From Chitinophagaceae bacterium (lineage in GTDB: Bacteria > Bacteroidota > Bacteroidia > Chitinophagales > Chitinophagaceae), in NCBI GenBank assembly GCA_004173355.1, contig SEAD01000028.1, positions 1 through 42,418 on the forward strand: 42,418 nt of DNA, written 5' to 3'. Under the pieces are notes generated by a model. The model was not told the DNA's origin and ran no database searches. It worked only from the letters and a program-made list of their open reading frames with translations. The position numbers and the translations under genes were made by a program. Positions 15,625 to 23,167 of the stretch are shown piece by piece (position 1 is the stretch's first letter; every line of letters begins with the position of its first letter).

Positions 15625-15632
15625 TATCTTTG
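15625..15632 (+). promoter_or_regulatory. -7 promoter element TATCTTTG
   Basis: Perfect TAnnTTTG followed by CGC, with TTTT 20 bases upstream at the -33 position. It serves the exported protein whose ATG is at 15669. Confidence 0.6.
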
Positions 15633-15668
15633 CGCAGGCTAAATCCAATACCCCGACGTTTATACACC

Positions 15669-16451
15669 ATGAAGAGAATCGTTATCACCCTTACTTCCCT
15701 CCTCCTGCTGCATTCAGTGCTTCCCGCGCAGGATACACTTCCGGCATTCAGTCTGCGGAATGTAGGTGGCAACCGGATCATTATCGGCTGGACCAATCCG
15801 TTTGGCGACAGCATCCGCCAGGTGAGCGTACAGCGATCATTCGACAGCCTTAAAAATTTCCGCACCATCCTGACCTTACCCGATCCTACTACCCCGCAGA
15901 ACGGGATCGTGGATACCAAAGCGTTTAACGACCACATGTTTTACCGGATCTATATTATGCTGGATGGAGGCCGTTACCTGTTCAGTGTTTCCAAACGTCC
16001 TGTAAAAGATACCATCTCGGCAGTAATCACGCAGCCACAGTCATCTCTCGGTGATTCCGCCATGCTCGCAAATCCCGATTTTGCCCATCCCGGTTTCGCG
16101 CGGCCAGGCAGCACCCGTTTCACACCGGGCATGATCCGCAACGACAGTATAGCCGGACCGGCCATCAGTAACAACCGGCCGAAAGCTGAACTGTTTGTTG
16201 CGTCCAAACGCGTATTCACATTCCCCGATGGTTATGTAAAAATTGTATTACCCGATAAGGAAGGAAAAAAATACCGCATCCGGTTTCTTACCATGGATGA
16301 CAAACTACTGTTTGAAATAAAAGAACCGAAAGAAAGGGAATTCAAGATTGACAAGACCAGCTTCTACCGTTCGGGCTGGTACAGGTTTGAATTATTCGAG
16401 GATGAAGAACTACTGGAAAAACACCGCTTCTACCTGCCAAGGGAATTCTGA
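15669..16451 (+). CDS. Exported protein of unknown function
   Basis: A 260-residue protein from the ATG at 15669, where a clear signal peptide begins (MKRIVITLTSLLLLHSVLPAQ). An upstream in-frame start at 15630 is unlikely because it falls inside the promoter element. The mature N-terminal part (about 25-115) looks like a beta-sandwich of the fibronectin type III kind (IIIGWTNPFGDSIRQVSVQRS). A Pro/Ser-rich linker follows, then a second beta-rich part with PDKEGKKYRIRFLTMDDKLLFEIKEP. I do not recognise the family. Its last 22 bases overlap the end of lipB on the other strand. Confidence 0.75.
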   Translation: MKRIVITLTSLLLLHSVLPAQDTLPAFSLRNVGGNRIIIGWTNPFGDSIRQVSVQRSFDSLKNFRTILTLPDPTTPQNGIVDTKAFNDHMFYRIYIMLDGGRYLFSVSKRPVKDTISAVITQPQSSLGDSAMLANPDFAHPGFARPGSTRFTPGMIRNDSIAGPAISNNRPKAELFVASKRVFTFPDGYVKIVLPDKEGKKYRIRFLTMDDKLLFEIKEPKEREFKIDKTSFYRSGWYRFELFEDEELLEKHRFYLPREF

Positions 16452-17167
16452 TCCAGCAGCTCGGCTGTGAACACGGTCTCAAAATTCCGTTTCATTTTTT
16501 CACTGATCTCCGACATATCCACTTTCCGGCCCAGTTCCCGCTCCATCGATGTCACCTGTTTATCGCGGATGCCACAGGGAATTATATAATCGAAATACCG
16601 GAGATCCGTATTCACATTGAAAGCAAAGCCATGCATGGTGATCCAGCGGCTGCTGCGCACCCCGATGGCGCCGATCTTCCGTTCGCGCCCTTTGATATCG
16701 GGGTCCATCCATACACCTGTTTCCCCCGGTGACCGATCCCCCTTCAGCCCGTATTCGGCCATCGTCAGGATCATCACCTCCTCCACATTGCGGAGATAGC
16801 GACCGATGTCGGTGTAATATTTTTCAAGATCAAGGATGGGATAACCCACCAGCTGGCCGGGGCCATGGAAGGTGATATCCCCGCCGCGGTTGGAATAAAA
16901 GAACTCAACATGTTTTTCAGCGAGCTGCTCTTCGGTGAGCAGCACATTGGCTATATCGCCGCTCTTGCCCAGCGTGTACACCGGGGGATGCTCCACAAAC
17001 AGCAGGTGGTGCTCGGTAGCCGGGTCATAGTCCTCCCCGGCAATCTCGCGGTCACGCGCCTGCTTTTTGATCTCCAGGTTTCCCTTCAGGAGTTCTTCCT
17101 GGAAATCCCAGGCCTCTTTGTAGGCCATATTGCCAAGATCACGGTAATTAACGGTCTGTCGCTTCAT
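16430..17167 (-). CDS. lipB: Octanoyltransferase (lipoate biosynthesis)
   Basis: Transfers octanoyl from acyl carrier protein to lipoyl domains of 2-oxoacid dehydrogenases. Motifs: HHLLFVEHPPVYTLGKSG, RGGDITFHGPGQLVGYPILDL, the conserved lysine in RKIGAIGVR and the catalytic cysteine in DYIIPCGI. The ATG at 17167 starts MKRQTVNYRD, as in relatives; the in-frame codon further upstream at 17179 is a TTG and is not favoured. The length of 245 residues is normal. The 3' end overlaps the convergent exported-protein gene by 22 bases. Confidence 0.95.
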   Translation of the reverse strand: MKRQTVNYRDLGNMAYKEAWDFQEELLKGNLEIKKQARDREIAGEDYDPATEHHLLFVEHPPVYTLGKSGDIANVLLTEEQLAEKHVEFFYSNRGGDITFHGPGQLVGYPILDLEKYYTDIGRYLRNVEEVMILTMAEYGLKGDRSPGETGVWMDPDIKGRERKIGAIGVRSSRWITMHGFAFNVNTDLRYFDYIIPCGIRDKQVTSMERELGRKVDMSEISEKMKRNFETVFTAELLDQNSLGR

Positions 17168-17240
17168 ATCCGGTTGCAAAATTCACCATTACCGGGCGAT
17201 TTTCCAAAACACGGAATGCGGTCGGGGAGCCCGTATCCAT

Positions 17241-17248
17241 TACCTTCG
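17241..17248 (+). promoter_or_regulatory. -7-like promoter element TACCTTCG of rluD
   Basis: One mismatch to TAnnTTTG (TTCG for TTTG), placed 20 bases before the rluD ATG and inside the lipB-rluD divergent spacer. Confidence 0.4.
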
Positions 17249-17268
17249 CCGGAAATCTACAGGCAAGG

Positions 17269-18345
17269 ATGACGCAGGATCTGGAACAGGACGGTGAAAT
17301 GGACACACAACCCGAGGCGGGGGAAGAGCTTTTTGAGCGATTCAGTTATAAAATCGACAAGGGACAGGATCCCCTGAGGATCGACAAATTCCTCATGGCC
17401 CGCATCGAAGGGGCCACGCGCAACAAACTCCAGCGCTCGATCAGCAACGAAATGGTGCTGGTCAACGGCAAACCTGTCAAATCCAATTATAAAATCAAAC
17501 CACTCGACGAAATCATCGTTTACTCGGATATGCATCCGGACGAAACCGATGTGGTGCCTGAACAAATGGACCTCAACATCGTGTTCGAGGACGACCAGGT
17601 CATGCTGATCAACAAACCCGCGGGTATGGTGGTGCATCCGGGAAGCGGCAATTACTCCGGCACCCTGCTCAACGGGGCTGCCTGGCACCTGCAGCAGCAG
17701 AACCCCGCGCTGTCGGAAGATAACCTCCCGCGTTTTGGAATGGTACACCGGATCGACAAAAACACCAGCGGATTGCTCATCATGGCAAAGACAGACAAAG
17801 CCATGCGTCACCTCTCCAAACAGTTTTTCGACCATACAATAGAACGTAAATACATCGCCCTCGTGTGGGGTGATGTGAAGGAAGACCAGGGCACTATCGT
17901 TGCACATGTAGGCCGGCACGAGCGCCTCCGCAAGCTGTTTGCCGCCTTCCCTGAGGGTGAACGCGGGAAAGATGCAATCACCCATTACCGCGTGCTCGAA
18001 CGGTTCGGGTATGTGACACTGGTACAATGTATCCTCGAAACCGGTCGCACCCACCAGATCCGCGTGCACATGAAACATCTCGGGCATCCGCTCTTCAATG
18101 ATGATTTTTACGGAGGGGACCGCATCGTCAAGGGCACCGTTTACACCAAATACAAACAGTTTGTCGAAAACTGTTTCTCCATATGCCCGCGCCAGGCATT
18201 ACATGCAAAAACACTTGGCTTTACCCATCCGGGTACAGGTGAACATGTTTTTTTTGAAACGGAACTCGCCGAAGATATGGCCGCCGTTATCGAACGCTGG
18301 CGCAAATACGTAAGTACGATCGGCAACCGGCTGAAAGAAGACTAA
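17269..18345 (+). CDS. rluD: RluA-family 23S rRNA pseudouridine synthase, RluD type
   Basis: Isomerises uridines in 23S rRNA. An N-terminal S4 RNA-binding domain (RIDKFLMARIEGATRNKLQRSISNEMVLVNGKPVKSNYKI, about 35-75) precedes the catalytic domain with the active-site Asp in MVHRIDKNTSGLLIMAK, and the family motif LETGRTHQIRVHMKHLGHPLFND. The 358-residue length and domain order match RluD rather than the shorter RluA or RsuA. It starts at the ATG at 17269 and ends overlapping the convergent gene by four bases. Confidence 0.9.
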   Translation: MTQDLEQDGEMDTQPEAGEELFERFSYKIDKGQDPLRIDKFLMARIEGATRNKLQRSISNEMVLVNGKPVKSNYKIKPLDEIIVYSDMHPDETDVVPEQMDLNIVFEDDQVMLINKPAGMVVHPGSGNYSGTLLNGAAWHLQQQNPALSEDNLPRFGMVHRIDKNTSGLLIMAKTDKAMRHLSKQFFDHTIERKYIALVWGDVKEDQGTIVAHVGRHERLRKLFAAFPEGERGKDAITHYRVLERFGYVTLVQCILETGRTHQIRVHMKHLGHPLFNDDFYGGDRIVKGTVYTKYKQFVENCFSICPRQALHAKTLGFTHPGTGEHVFFETELAEDMAAVIERWRKYVSTIGNRLKED

Positions 18346-19280
18346 TTGGTGAAATCAAACAACGTGGCGGTGAACACCCCCCGCTCGCGTTTTTTAAATG
18401 CCACATCCCAGTTACCATTGTAACGCAGGGTGCGGGGTACCAGCAGTCCGTTGAAACGCGTCATCTGCACTTCCATGCTGACATCAAAATCGTAGGCGAG
18501 CGCATTATAGCTGAGGCGATAATTCCGGGCAAGTACATCCATGGTTTTGGCATCAAACCAGGTAACCATATCGTCAATTACAATCCTGTCACGCTCGCCG
18601 GAACTCAGGTCCTCCCTGGCTTTCACGCTGAACACAAATGCTGCCTGGCCTTCATACTGTACCTGGTCAATTGCAAAATCATACAACTCGGCCACATCCG
18701 GATCAAAGATGTTGATCTTCTCGCCAATGAACGGAATCCCGGGTATTTTTTTTCCGGGATTGAAAAACAGCATTTTCAGCTGCTCCTTGTGTTTATCGGT
18801 ACCTGATTTGCCTTTTGCGCTGAAGTTCGTCCCCGCCACAACATTGCTTTCACCGCAGACCTGCCCCGTTGTAAAAAAAAGTCCGGCATACAGTTCGGCT
18901 GTATAATAATTGAAACTGCTGTCGCTGTTGTAAAAATCACCCTGCGTGGTTTCGGTCACCTTTTCCATGGTCCGGCAATTGCCGCTGTGGTGCTGGATCG
19001 TGCGGCTCTGCATGCCTGCTTTCTGCTTACCCTTTTTATCCATGATACGGATATCATTGAGGGAGGTGAACCCGATTACATGCAGGTTTTTGAATGCCTT
19101 GTAAAAACTGGTATCGTTCTTTACCCGCTCAATAAACTTCGGCACGTTCACATCCGTGCGCACCACCACCTCACTTAGTGAAATCATTTTTGCAAGCCGC
19201 TCATTATCGAGCGAATCAGTCTGCGCCCGCAGGCCGTGCAGGCTTAAAGCCAGGAATGATATCAGGAGCAGCGTCCTCAC
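18342..19280 (-). CDS. Exported protein of unknown function downstream of def
   Basis: A 312-residue protein with a signal peptide (MRTLLLISFLALSLHGLRAQ). The mature part is mixed alpha/beta, ending in a beta-rich segment. Stretches such as SLSEVVVRTDVNVPKFIERVKNDTSFYKAFKNL and AFVFSVKAREDLSSGERDRIVIDDMVTWFDAKTMDVLARNYRLSY recall outer-membrane-associated or lipoprotein-carrier-like folds of Bacteroidota, but no known family can be named. Its ATG overlaps the def stop by four bases, so it is co-transcribed with peptide deformylase. Confidence 0.75.
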   Translation of the reverse strand: MRTLLLISFLALSLHGLRAQTDSLDNERLAKMISLSEVVVRTDVNVPKFIERVKNDTSFYKAFKNLHVIGFTSLNDIRIMDKKGKQKAGMQSRTIQHHSGNCRTMEKVTETTQGDFYNSDSSFNYYTAELYAGLFFTTGQVCGESNVVAGTNFSAKGKSGTDKHKEQLKMLFFNPGKKIPGIPFIGEKINIFDPDVAELYDFAIDQVQYEGQAAFVFSVKAREDLSSGERDRIVIDDMVTWFDAKTMDVLARNYRLSYNALAYDFDVSMEVQMTRFNGLLVPRTLRYNGNWDVAFKKRERGVFTATLFDFTN

Positions 19281-19855
19281 TGGGGAAACATCATTTTATA
19301 ATCCACGCGCACCTTGCCTTTGGAAATATCGGTGAGTTTGCCTTTCATCAGCTTCCGCTTCAGTTGCGAGATATGGTCAATAAACAGCTTGCCATCGATA
19401 TGGTCATATTCGTGCAGGATCACCCTTGCGGAAATACCGGTAAAGGTTTTTTCCTGTGGCTCGAACTGCCCGTCGAGGTAACGGAGTGTCACCTCACGGT
19501 TGCGGTTAACGTCCTCCCGGATTTTGGGAATACTCAGGCAGCCCTCGTTGTATGGCCAGAGTTCGCCATCCAGGGATACAATATGTGCATTGATAAACAC
19601 GGCCTTTGTACCGGGGTTATCGGGGTATTCGCCTTTTTCGTCCTCATCCATACCTTCAAACATCTGCTCGGTATCCACCACAAAAAGACGGATGCTGCGG
19701 TTGATCTGTGGTGCGGCAAGGCCGACGCCATTACTCGCATACATGGTTTCCCACATGTCAGTGACCAGCTTTTCCAGACCGGGATAGTCTTTGTCGATAT
19801 CAGTTGCTGTCTGCCGGAGAACGGGATGACCGTATGCTACAATCGGGAGGATCAT
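19277..19855 (-). CDS. def: Peptide deformylase
   Basis: Removes the N-formyl group from new proteins. All three metal-site motifs are present: GVGLAAPQIN, EGCLSIP (Cys ligand) and HEYDHIDG (two His ligands and the catalytic Glu). The 192 residues are typical for Bacteroidota. It lies 108 bases downstream of yqgF, with its own -7 element at 19890-19897, and is translationally coupled to the following exported protein. Confidence 0.96.
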   Translation of the reverse strand: MILPIVAYGHPVLRQTATDIDKDYPGLEKLVTDMWETMYASNGVGLAAPQINRSIRLFVVDTEQMFEGMDEDEKGEYPDNPGTKAVFINAHIVSLDGELWPYNEGCLSIPKIREDVNRNREVTLRYLDGQFEPQEKTFTGISARVILHEYDHIDGKLFIDHISQLKRKLMKGKLTDISKGKVRVDYKMMFPQ

Positions 19856-19889
19856 TAATTCAGGGATTGTTCGTTAAAAATTCGATGGG

Positions 19890-19897
19890 CAAATTTA
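19890..19897 (-). promoter_or_regulatory. -7 promoter element TAAATTTG of def
   Basis: Perfect TAnnTTTG on the minus strand, 34 bases before the def ATG, in the yqgF-def spacer. It suggests def can be transcribed independently of the genes upstream. Confidence 0.55.
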
Positions 19898-19963
19898 CGC
19901 GGATTTGGCGAAAATGGTGGCAGGCAGGGTTTCAGGGCTTCCATTAACAAGTTGCGGGCCAAT

Positions 19964-20383
19964 TCAGGCACGCGACGCAGAATTCATGTATTCCTGCAAC
20001 ATGATGGTGGCCGCTATCTCGTCTACCAGCGCCTTGTTGCGCCGCTGCATTTTTTTAAGACCCATTTCCAGCATCGCATCCTTTGCCATTTTTGAAGTGA
20101 ACCGCTCATCTACCCTTTTGACAGGCATGGCAGGAAATGTTTTCGTGAATTCCTTTACAAATTTATTTACCAGCGGGGTGGCATGGGTTGCGGTATCATC
20201 CCAGTTGCGCGGATCGCCGATAATCACCAGCTCGGTTGTTTCGCGGGCGAAATAATCTTTCAGGTAAACAATAAGTTGTTTTGACTCAACCGTGGTCAGC
20301 CCGCTTGCAATGATCTGCAACGGATCAGTCACTGCCAGGCCCGTGCGTTTCAAGCCGTAATCGATCGCCATAATCCTCGCCAT
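19964..20383 (-). CDS. ruvX: YqgF/RuvX-family RNase H-fold nuclease (putative pre-16S rRNA nuclease)
   Basis: A 139-residue RNase H-fold protein with the catalytic acids in RIMAIDYGLKRTGLAVTD, VDERFTS and KALVDEIAATIMLQEYM. The family is linked to 16S rRNA 5'-end maturation, and older annotation calls it a Holliday junction resolvase. It sits five bases after the UbiA gene and upstream of def, which is a familiar arrangement. Confidence 0.9.
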   Translation of the reverse strand: MARIMAIDYGLKRTGLAVTDPLQIIASGLTTVESKQLIVYLKDYFARETTELVIIGDPRNWDDTATHATPLVNKFVKEFTKTFPAMPVKRVDERFTSKMAKDAMLEMGLKKMQRRNKALVDEIAATIMLQEYMNSASRA

Positions 20384-20388
20384 ATAAG

Positions 20389-21336
20389 TCAGTTGATATA
20401 CAGGTCAGCAATAACAAATACGGCAAAAACCAGTGAGGCTACCCCATTGGCGGTCATAAAAGCGATGTTGACCTTGCGCAGGTCATGCGGTTTTACGATG
20501 GAATGCTGGTAAACCAGCATGCCCGCAAACACCGCCACACCCAGCCAGTAGAGCCAGTGGAACTGCCCGTACAACCCAGCCGCAGTAACGCAGGCCGCGC
20601 TGAGGAAGTGCAGGATTTCCGAAACCCTCAGCGCCTTTGATTTTCCCAGCCAGGAAGGCATGGAGAATAATTTTTCGCTGCGGTCAAATTCCTCATCCTG
20701 CAATGCGTAGATGATATCAAACCCGCTGACCCAGAATATCACTGCCAGCGAGAACAGGACCGGCAGCAGGGCAAAGGCACCAGTCACTGCCAGGTAGGCG
20801 CCGATAGGTGCCAGTGACAGACCAATACCAAGCACGAGATGGCAGAGCGGGGTAAACCGTTTGGTATAACTATATCCCAGGACCACCAGCAATGCCACCG
20901 GTGAGAGATAAAAGCAGATGCGGTTGATAAAAAACGTACATGTTATAAACAGTACGCAGTTGATTATGGTGAAAAGCAGCACACTGTTGGCTTTCAGGAT
21001 CCCCGCAGGAATTTCGCGGATGGCGGTCCGCGGGTTACGCGCATCAAAACTCCGGTCCAGGTAACGGTTGAATGCCATAGCCGCGCTGCGGGCGAACACC
21101 ATACAGGCGATTACGAGCAGCAGGTAAACAGCGATCAGGAGATAGGGATTACCGCTGCCGCTGAGTTTTTCCAGCAGGGAATCGCCCGATAATGTCCCGG
21201 ATTGGTCACCGAAGCCGGATAGTCCGCCATAACCCGGTCCGGCAAGGGCCAGGAAAAAGCCAATCATTGCGAAAGGCATGGCAAAAATGGTGTGGGAAAA
21301 TTTGACCAGACTCAGGTAAGTTCGAACGGTAGACAT
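20389..21336 (-). CDS. UbiA-family prenyltransferase
   Basis: An integral membrane prenyltransferase of 315 residues with about eight or nine hydrophobic segments. It has both Asp-rich motifs: NRYLDRSFDARNPRT (first) and YALQDEEFDRSEKLFSMP (second). The start is taken at ATG 21336 (MSTVRTYLSLVKFSHTIF), the usual N-terminus of the family. In bacteria lacking ubiquinone, such proteins often prenylate 1,4-dihydroxy-6-naphthoate or a similar ring in menaquinone synthesis (MqnP of the futalosine route) rather than 4-hydroxybenzoate; which one applies here is not decided. A TACCTTTG promoter element ends four bases before the ATG. Confidence 0.88.
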   Translation of the reverse strand: MSTVRTYLSLVKFSHTIFAMPFAMIGFFLALAGPGYGGLSGFGDQSGTLSGDSLLEKLSGSGNPYLLIAVYLLLVIACMVFARSAAMAFNRYLDRSFDARNPRTAIREIPAGILKANSVLLFTIINCVLFITCTFFINRICFYLSPVALLVVLGYSYTKRFTPLCHLVLGIGLSLAPIGAYLAVTGAFALLPVLFSLAVIFWVSGFDIIYALQDEEFDRSEKLFSMPSWLGKSKALRVSEILHFLSAACVTAAGLYGQFHWLYWLGVAVFAGMLVYQHSIVKPHDLRKVNIAFMTANGVASLVFAVFVIADLYIN

Positions 21337-21340
21337 GGCG

Positions 21341-21348
21341 CAAAGGTA
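21341..21348 (-). promoter_or_regulatory. -7 promoter element TACCTTTG of the UbiA gene
   Basis: Perfect TAnnTTTG in the short space between the RNA methyltransferase stop and the UbiA ATG. Only CGCC separates it from the ATG, so the transcript would start at, or within a few bases of, the start codon. Confidence 0.55.
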
Positions 21349-21349
21349 A

Positions 21350-21889
21350 TCATCCGGGCGTTCTGAACCGCGGGCGCACAAGCTCCCAGAGCACTACCCC
21401 GGCGGCCGTGGCGATATTCAGCGAATGTTTCATCCCCAGCTGCGGGATCTCCAGGCAGCCATCACAGATCCCGATGGTGGCCTGCTCCACTCCGGTCACT
21501 TCATTCCCGAAAACCACCGCTATCTTCTCCCCCTCACTCGCGTGCAGGTGCTGGAGGGCAGTACTTCCGGCCGCTTGTTCCACTGCAAGGATCCTGTACC
21601 CGAGCGACCGGGCTTCTTCAATGGCTTCGGCGGAGCGGGCGAAATGTTTCCAGCTGACGGTTTCCTCTGCACCAAGCGCGGTTTTTTTTATTTCCTTGTG
21701 GGGCGGTTTTGCAGAATAACCGATAATAAAAATGGCTTCCACCAGGAAGGCATCGGAGGTACGGAACACACTGCCCACATTGTAAGCGCTGCGGATGTTT
21801 TCGAGGATCACGATGACCGGGCTCTTTTCGGCCTCGCGGAATTCATCAGGTGTTTTACGGTCCAGCTCCTCCATACTCAGTTTTCGCAT
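21350..21889 (-). CDS. SpoU/TrmH-family RNA 2'-O-methyltransferase
   Basis: An alpha/beta-knot methyltransferase of 179 residues. The three SPOUT motifs are present: NIRSAYNVGSVFRTSDAF (motif 1), AVVFGNEVTGVEQ (motif 2) and IPQLGMKHSLNIATAAGVVLWEL (motif 3). The RNA target (tRNA or rRNA) is not evident. The ATG at 21889 (MRKLSMEELDRK) is chosen; an upstream in-frame start would overlap the hydrolase gene before it. The internal ATG at 21874 is also possible, because the -7 element ends only four bases before 21889. Confidence 0.9.
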   Translation of the reverse strand: MRKLSMEELDRKTPDEFREAEKSPVIVILENIRSAYNVGSVFRTSDAFLVEAIFIIGYSAKPPHKEIKKTALGAEETVSWKHFARSAEAIEEARSLGYRILAVEQAAGSTALQHLHASEGEKIAVVFGNEVTGVEQATIGICDGCLEIPQLGMKHSLNIATAAGVVLWELVRPRFRTPG

Positions 21890-21893
21890 GCCG

Positions 21894-21901
21894 CAAAAAT
21901 A
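21894..21901 (-). promoter_or_regulatory. -7 promoter element TATTTTTG of the RNA methyltransferase gene
   Basis: Perfect TAnnTTTG on the minus strand, separated from the ATG at 21889 by CGGC only. It implies a leaderless transcript, or a true start at ATG 21874. Confidence 0.5.
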
Positions 21902-21926
21902 ATGAACAGGCGGGATCTTACCAGCG

Positions 21927-23060
21927 TTACAGGCCCATACCCCAGTTGATGAGCGCATCCACCTCTTCCGGTGCATCATTTACCCGTCGGGAACTGCGTT
22001 TGTGTCCAAGACGAACCATCACCATTTTCCTGGAAGGAATCATGATGATATATTGTCCGAGGATCCCCCTCGCATAAAACACCCCCGGATAGGCCGGGCG
22101 GATCCACCACTGGTACCCATAATAGGTGGTGGGCTGGCCGGACTCGTCCGGGACCAGGCAGGGACTGACGGATTCACTGAAATAGTTGCTGTCGATAATC
22201 GGGGTTCCCTTCCATTTACCACTGTCGAGCATCAGCTGCCCGATCCGCGCGAAGTCGCGGGCATTGGTATTAAAACAGCAATACGCTTTTGCGGATCCGC
22301 CTGCCCGGTCAGTGCTCCACAAAGCGGGGTGTTCCGCTCCGATCGGCCGCCATAATTTTTCTGCGGCATAATTGGCAAGCGAGCGGCCGGTTGCTTTTTC
22401 TACAATCAGGCCGAGCAGTTCCGTGTCGCCGGACTTATAGGAAAAATAGGTACCGGGTGTTTTTTTGATCGACACCGATGTGGCGGTACTGCGAAGGTCG
22501 GACCCATAATACGCCTCCGTGGTTACCGATAAAGGGTTGGCATAACTCTCATCCCAGTTGCTCCCACTGCTCATCGTAAGCAGGTCGCGGATCTTCAGAC
22601 CGGCAGCAAGCCCGGTTGAAAACTCCGGCAGGTAATTGCCTACGCGATCATTGACCGACCGGATCAGCCCTTCGCGGATAGCCGCACCCACCAGCAGGCT
22701 GGTAATACTTTTTGCCATGGAAAAAGAATTGGACAATGAACTGTCCGAGTACCCATCATCATATTTTTCAAATACAATTTTCCCGTCCCTGATCACGAGC
22801 ACTGCCACTGTATTGAGTCCGGCCAGCAGGCTGGCGAGACTGTCGGGCATTGTCACCGTGCTGCCTGCATCAACCAACCAGGGCTGCGGCCCGGCAACAT
22901 GTACGGTATCATTGGTGAAGATTTTATAGTCATCGATACCGGCAAAATTATAATACACCGCTTTGAACAGGTATGTTTTGCCGGTGATGAGAGCATAGGC
23001 TGCGAAACCTGCAACGAGCAGCAATAGCAGGACAAAGAAAGTCCGGAAGAATTTTCTCAT
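21927..23060 (-). CDS. Beta-lactamase-fold serine hydrolase, membrane-anchored
   Basis: A 377-residue class C beta-lactamase/esterase-like protein. An N-terminal hydrophobic helix (about 5-27) acts as a signal or anchor. The nucleophile motif is SMAKS (SxxK) in LSNSFSMAKSITSLLVGAAI, and FSYKSGDTELLG holds the second catalytic motif with Tyr. The C-terminal region (YYGYQWWIRPAYPGVFYARGILGQYIIMIPSRKMVMVRLGH) is typical of the 6-aminohexanoate-dimer hydrolase/penicillin-binding relatives. The substrate is unknown; a true antibiotic-hydrolysing role is unlikely to be inferable. It starts with ATG, with TAAATTCG as a possible -7 element (23104-23097). Confidence 0.85.
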   Translation of the reverse strand: MRKFFRTFFVLLLLLVAGFAAYALITGKTYLFKAVYYNFAGIDDYKIFTNDTVHVAGPQPWLVDAGSTVTMPDSLASLLAGLNTVAVLVIRDGKIVFEKYDDGYSDSSLSNSFSMAKSITSLLVGAAIREGLIRSVNDRVGNYLPEFSTGLAAGLKIRDLLTMSSGSNWDESYANPLSVTTEAYYGSDLRSTATSVSIKKTPGTYFSYKSGDTELLGLIVEKATGRSLANYAAEKLWRPIGAEHPALWSTDRAGGSAKAYCCFNTNARDFARIGQLMLDSGKWKGTPIIDSNYFSESVSPCLVPDESGQPTTYYGYQWWIRPAYPGVFYARGILGQYIIMIPSRKMVMVRLGHKRSSRRVNDAPEEVDALINWGMGL

Positions 23061-23116
23061 GGATGATCAGTGGTTTGGTGTGCTTAATGGTGATCCCGAA
23101 TTTACAACATAAATTG

Positions 23117-23146
23117 AAAAGGGGCACGCCATGAATGGCGCACCCC
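23117..23146 (-). terminator. Terminator of the MuiA-family gene
   Basis: On the minus strand GGGGTGCGCCAT and ATGGCGTGCCCC form a 12-bp stem including two G-U pairs, with a 2-base gap at the apex, followed by TTTTCAATTT. It lies about 20 bases past the stop codon. Confidence 0.8.
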
Positions 23147-23167
23147 TGGTGGTGGAGGATGGAATGC

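Noticed and set aside
17177-17179. Longer lipB reading frame starting at 17179
   Set aside because: The codon is TTG; the ATG four codons later gives the usual LipB N-terminus.
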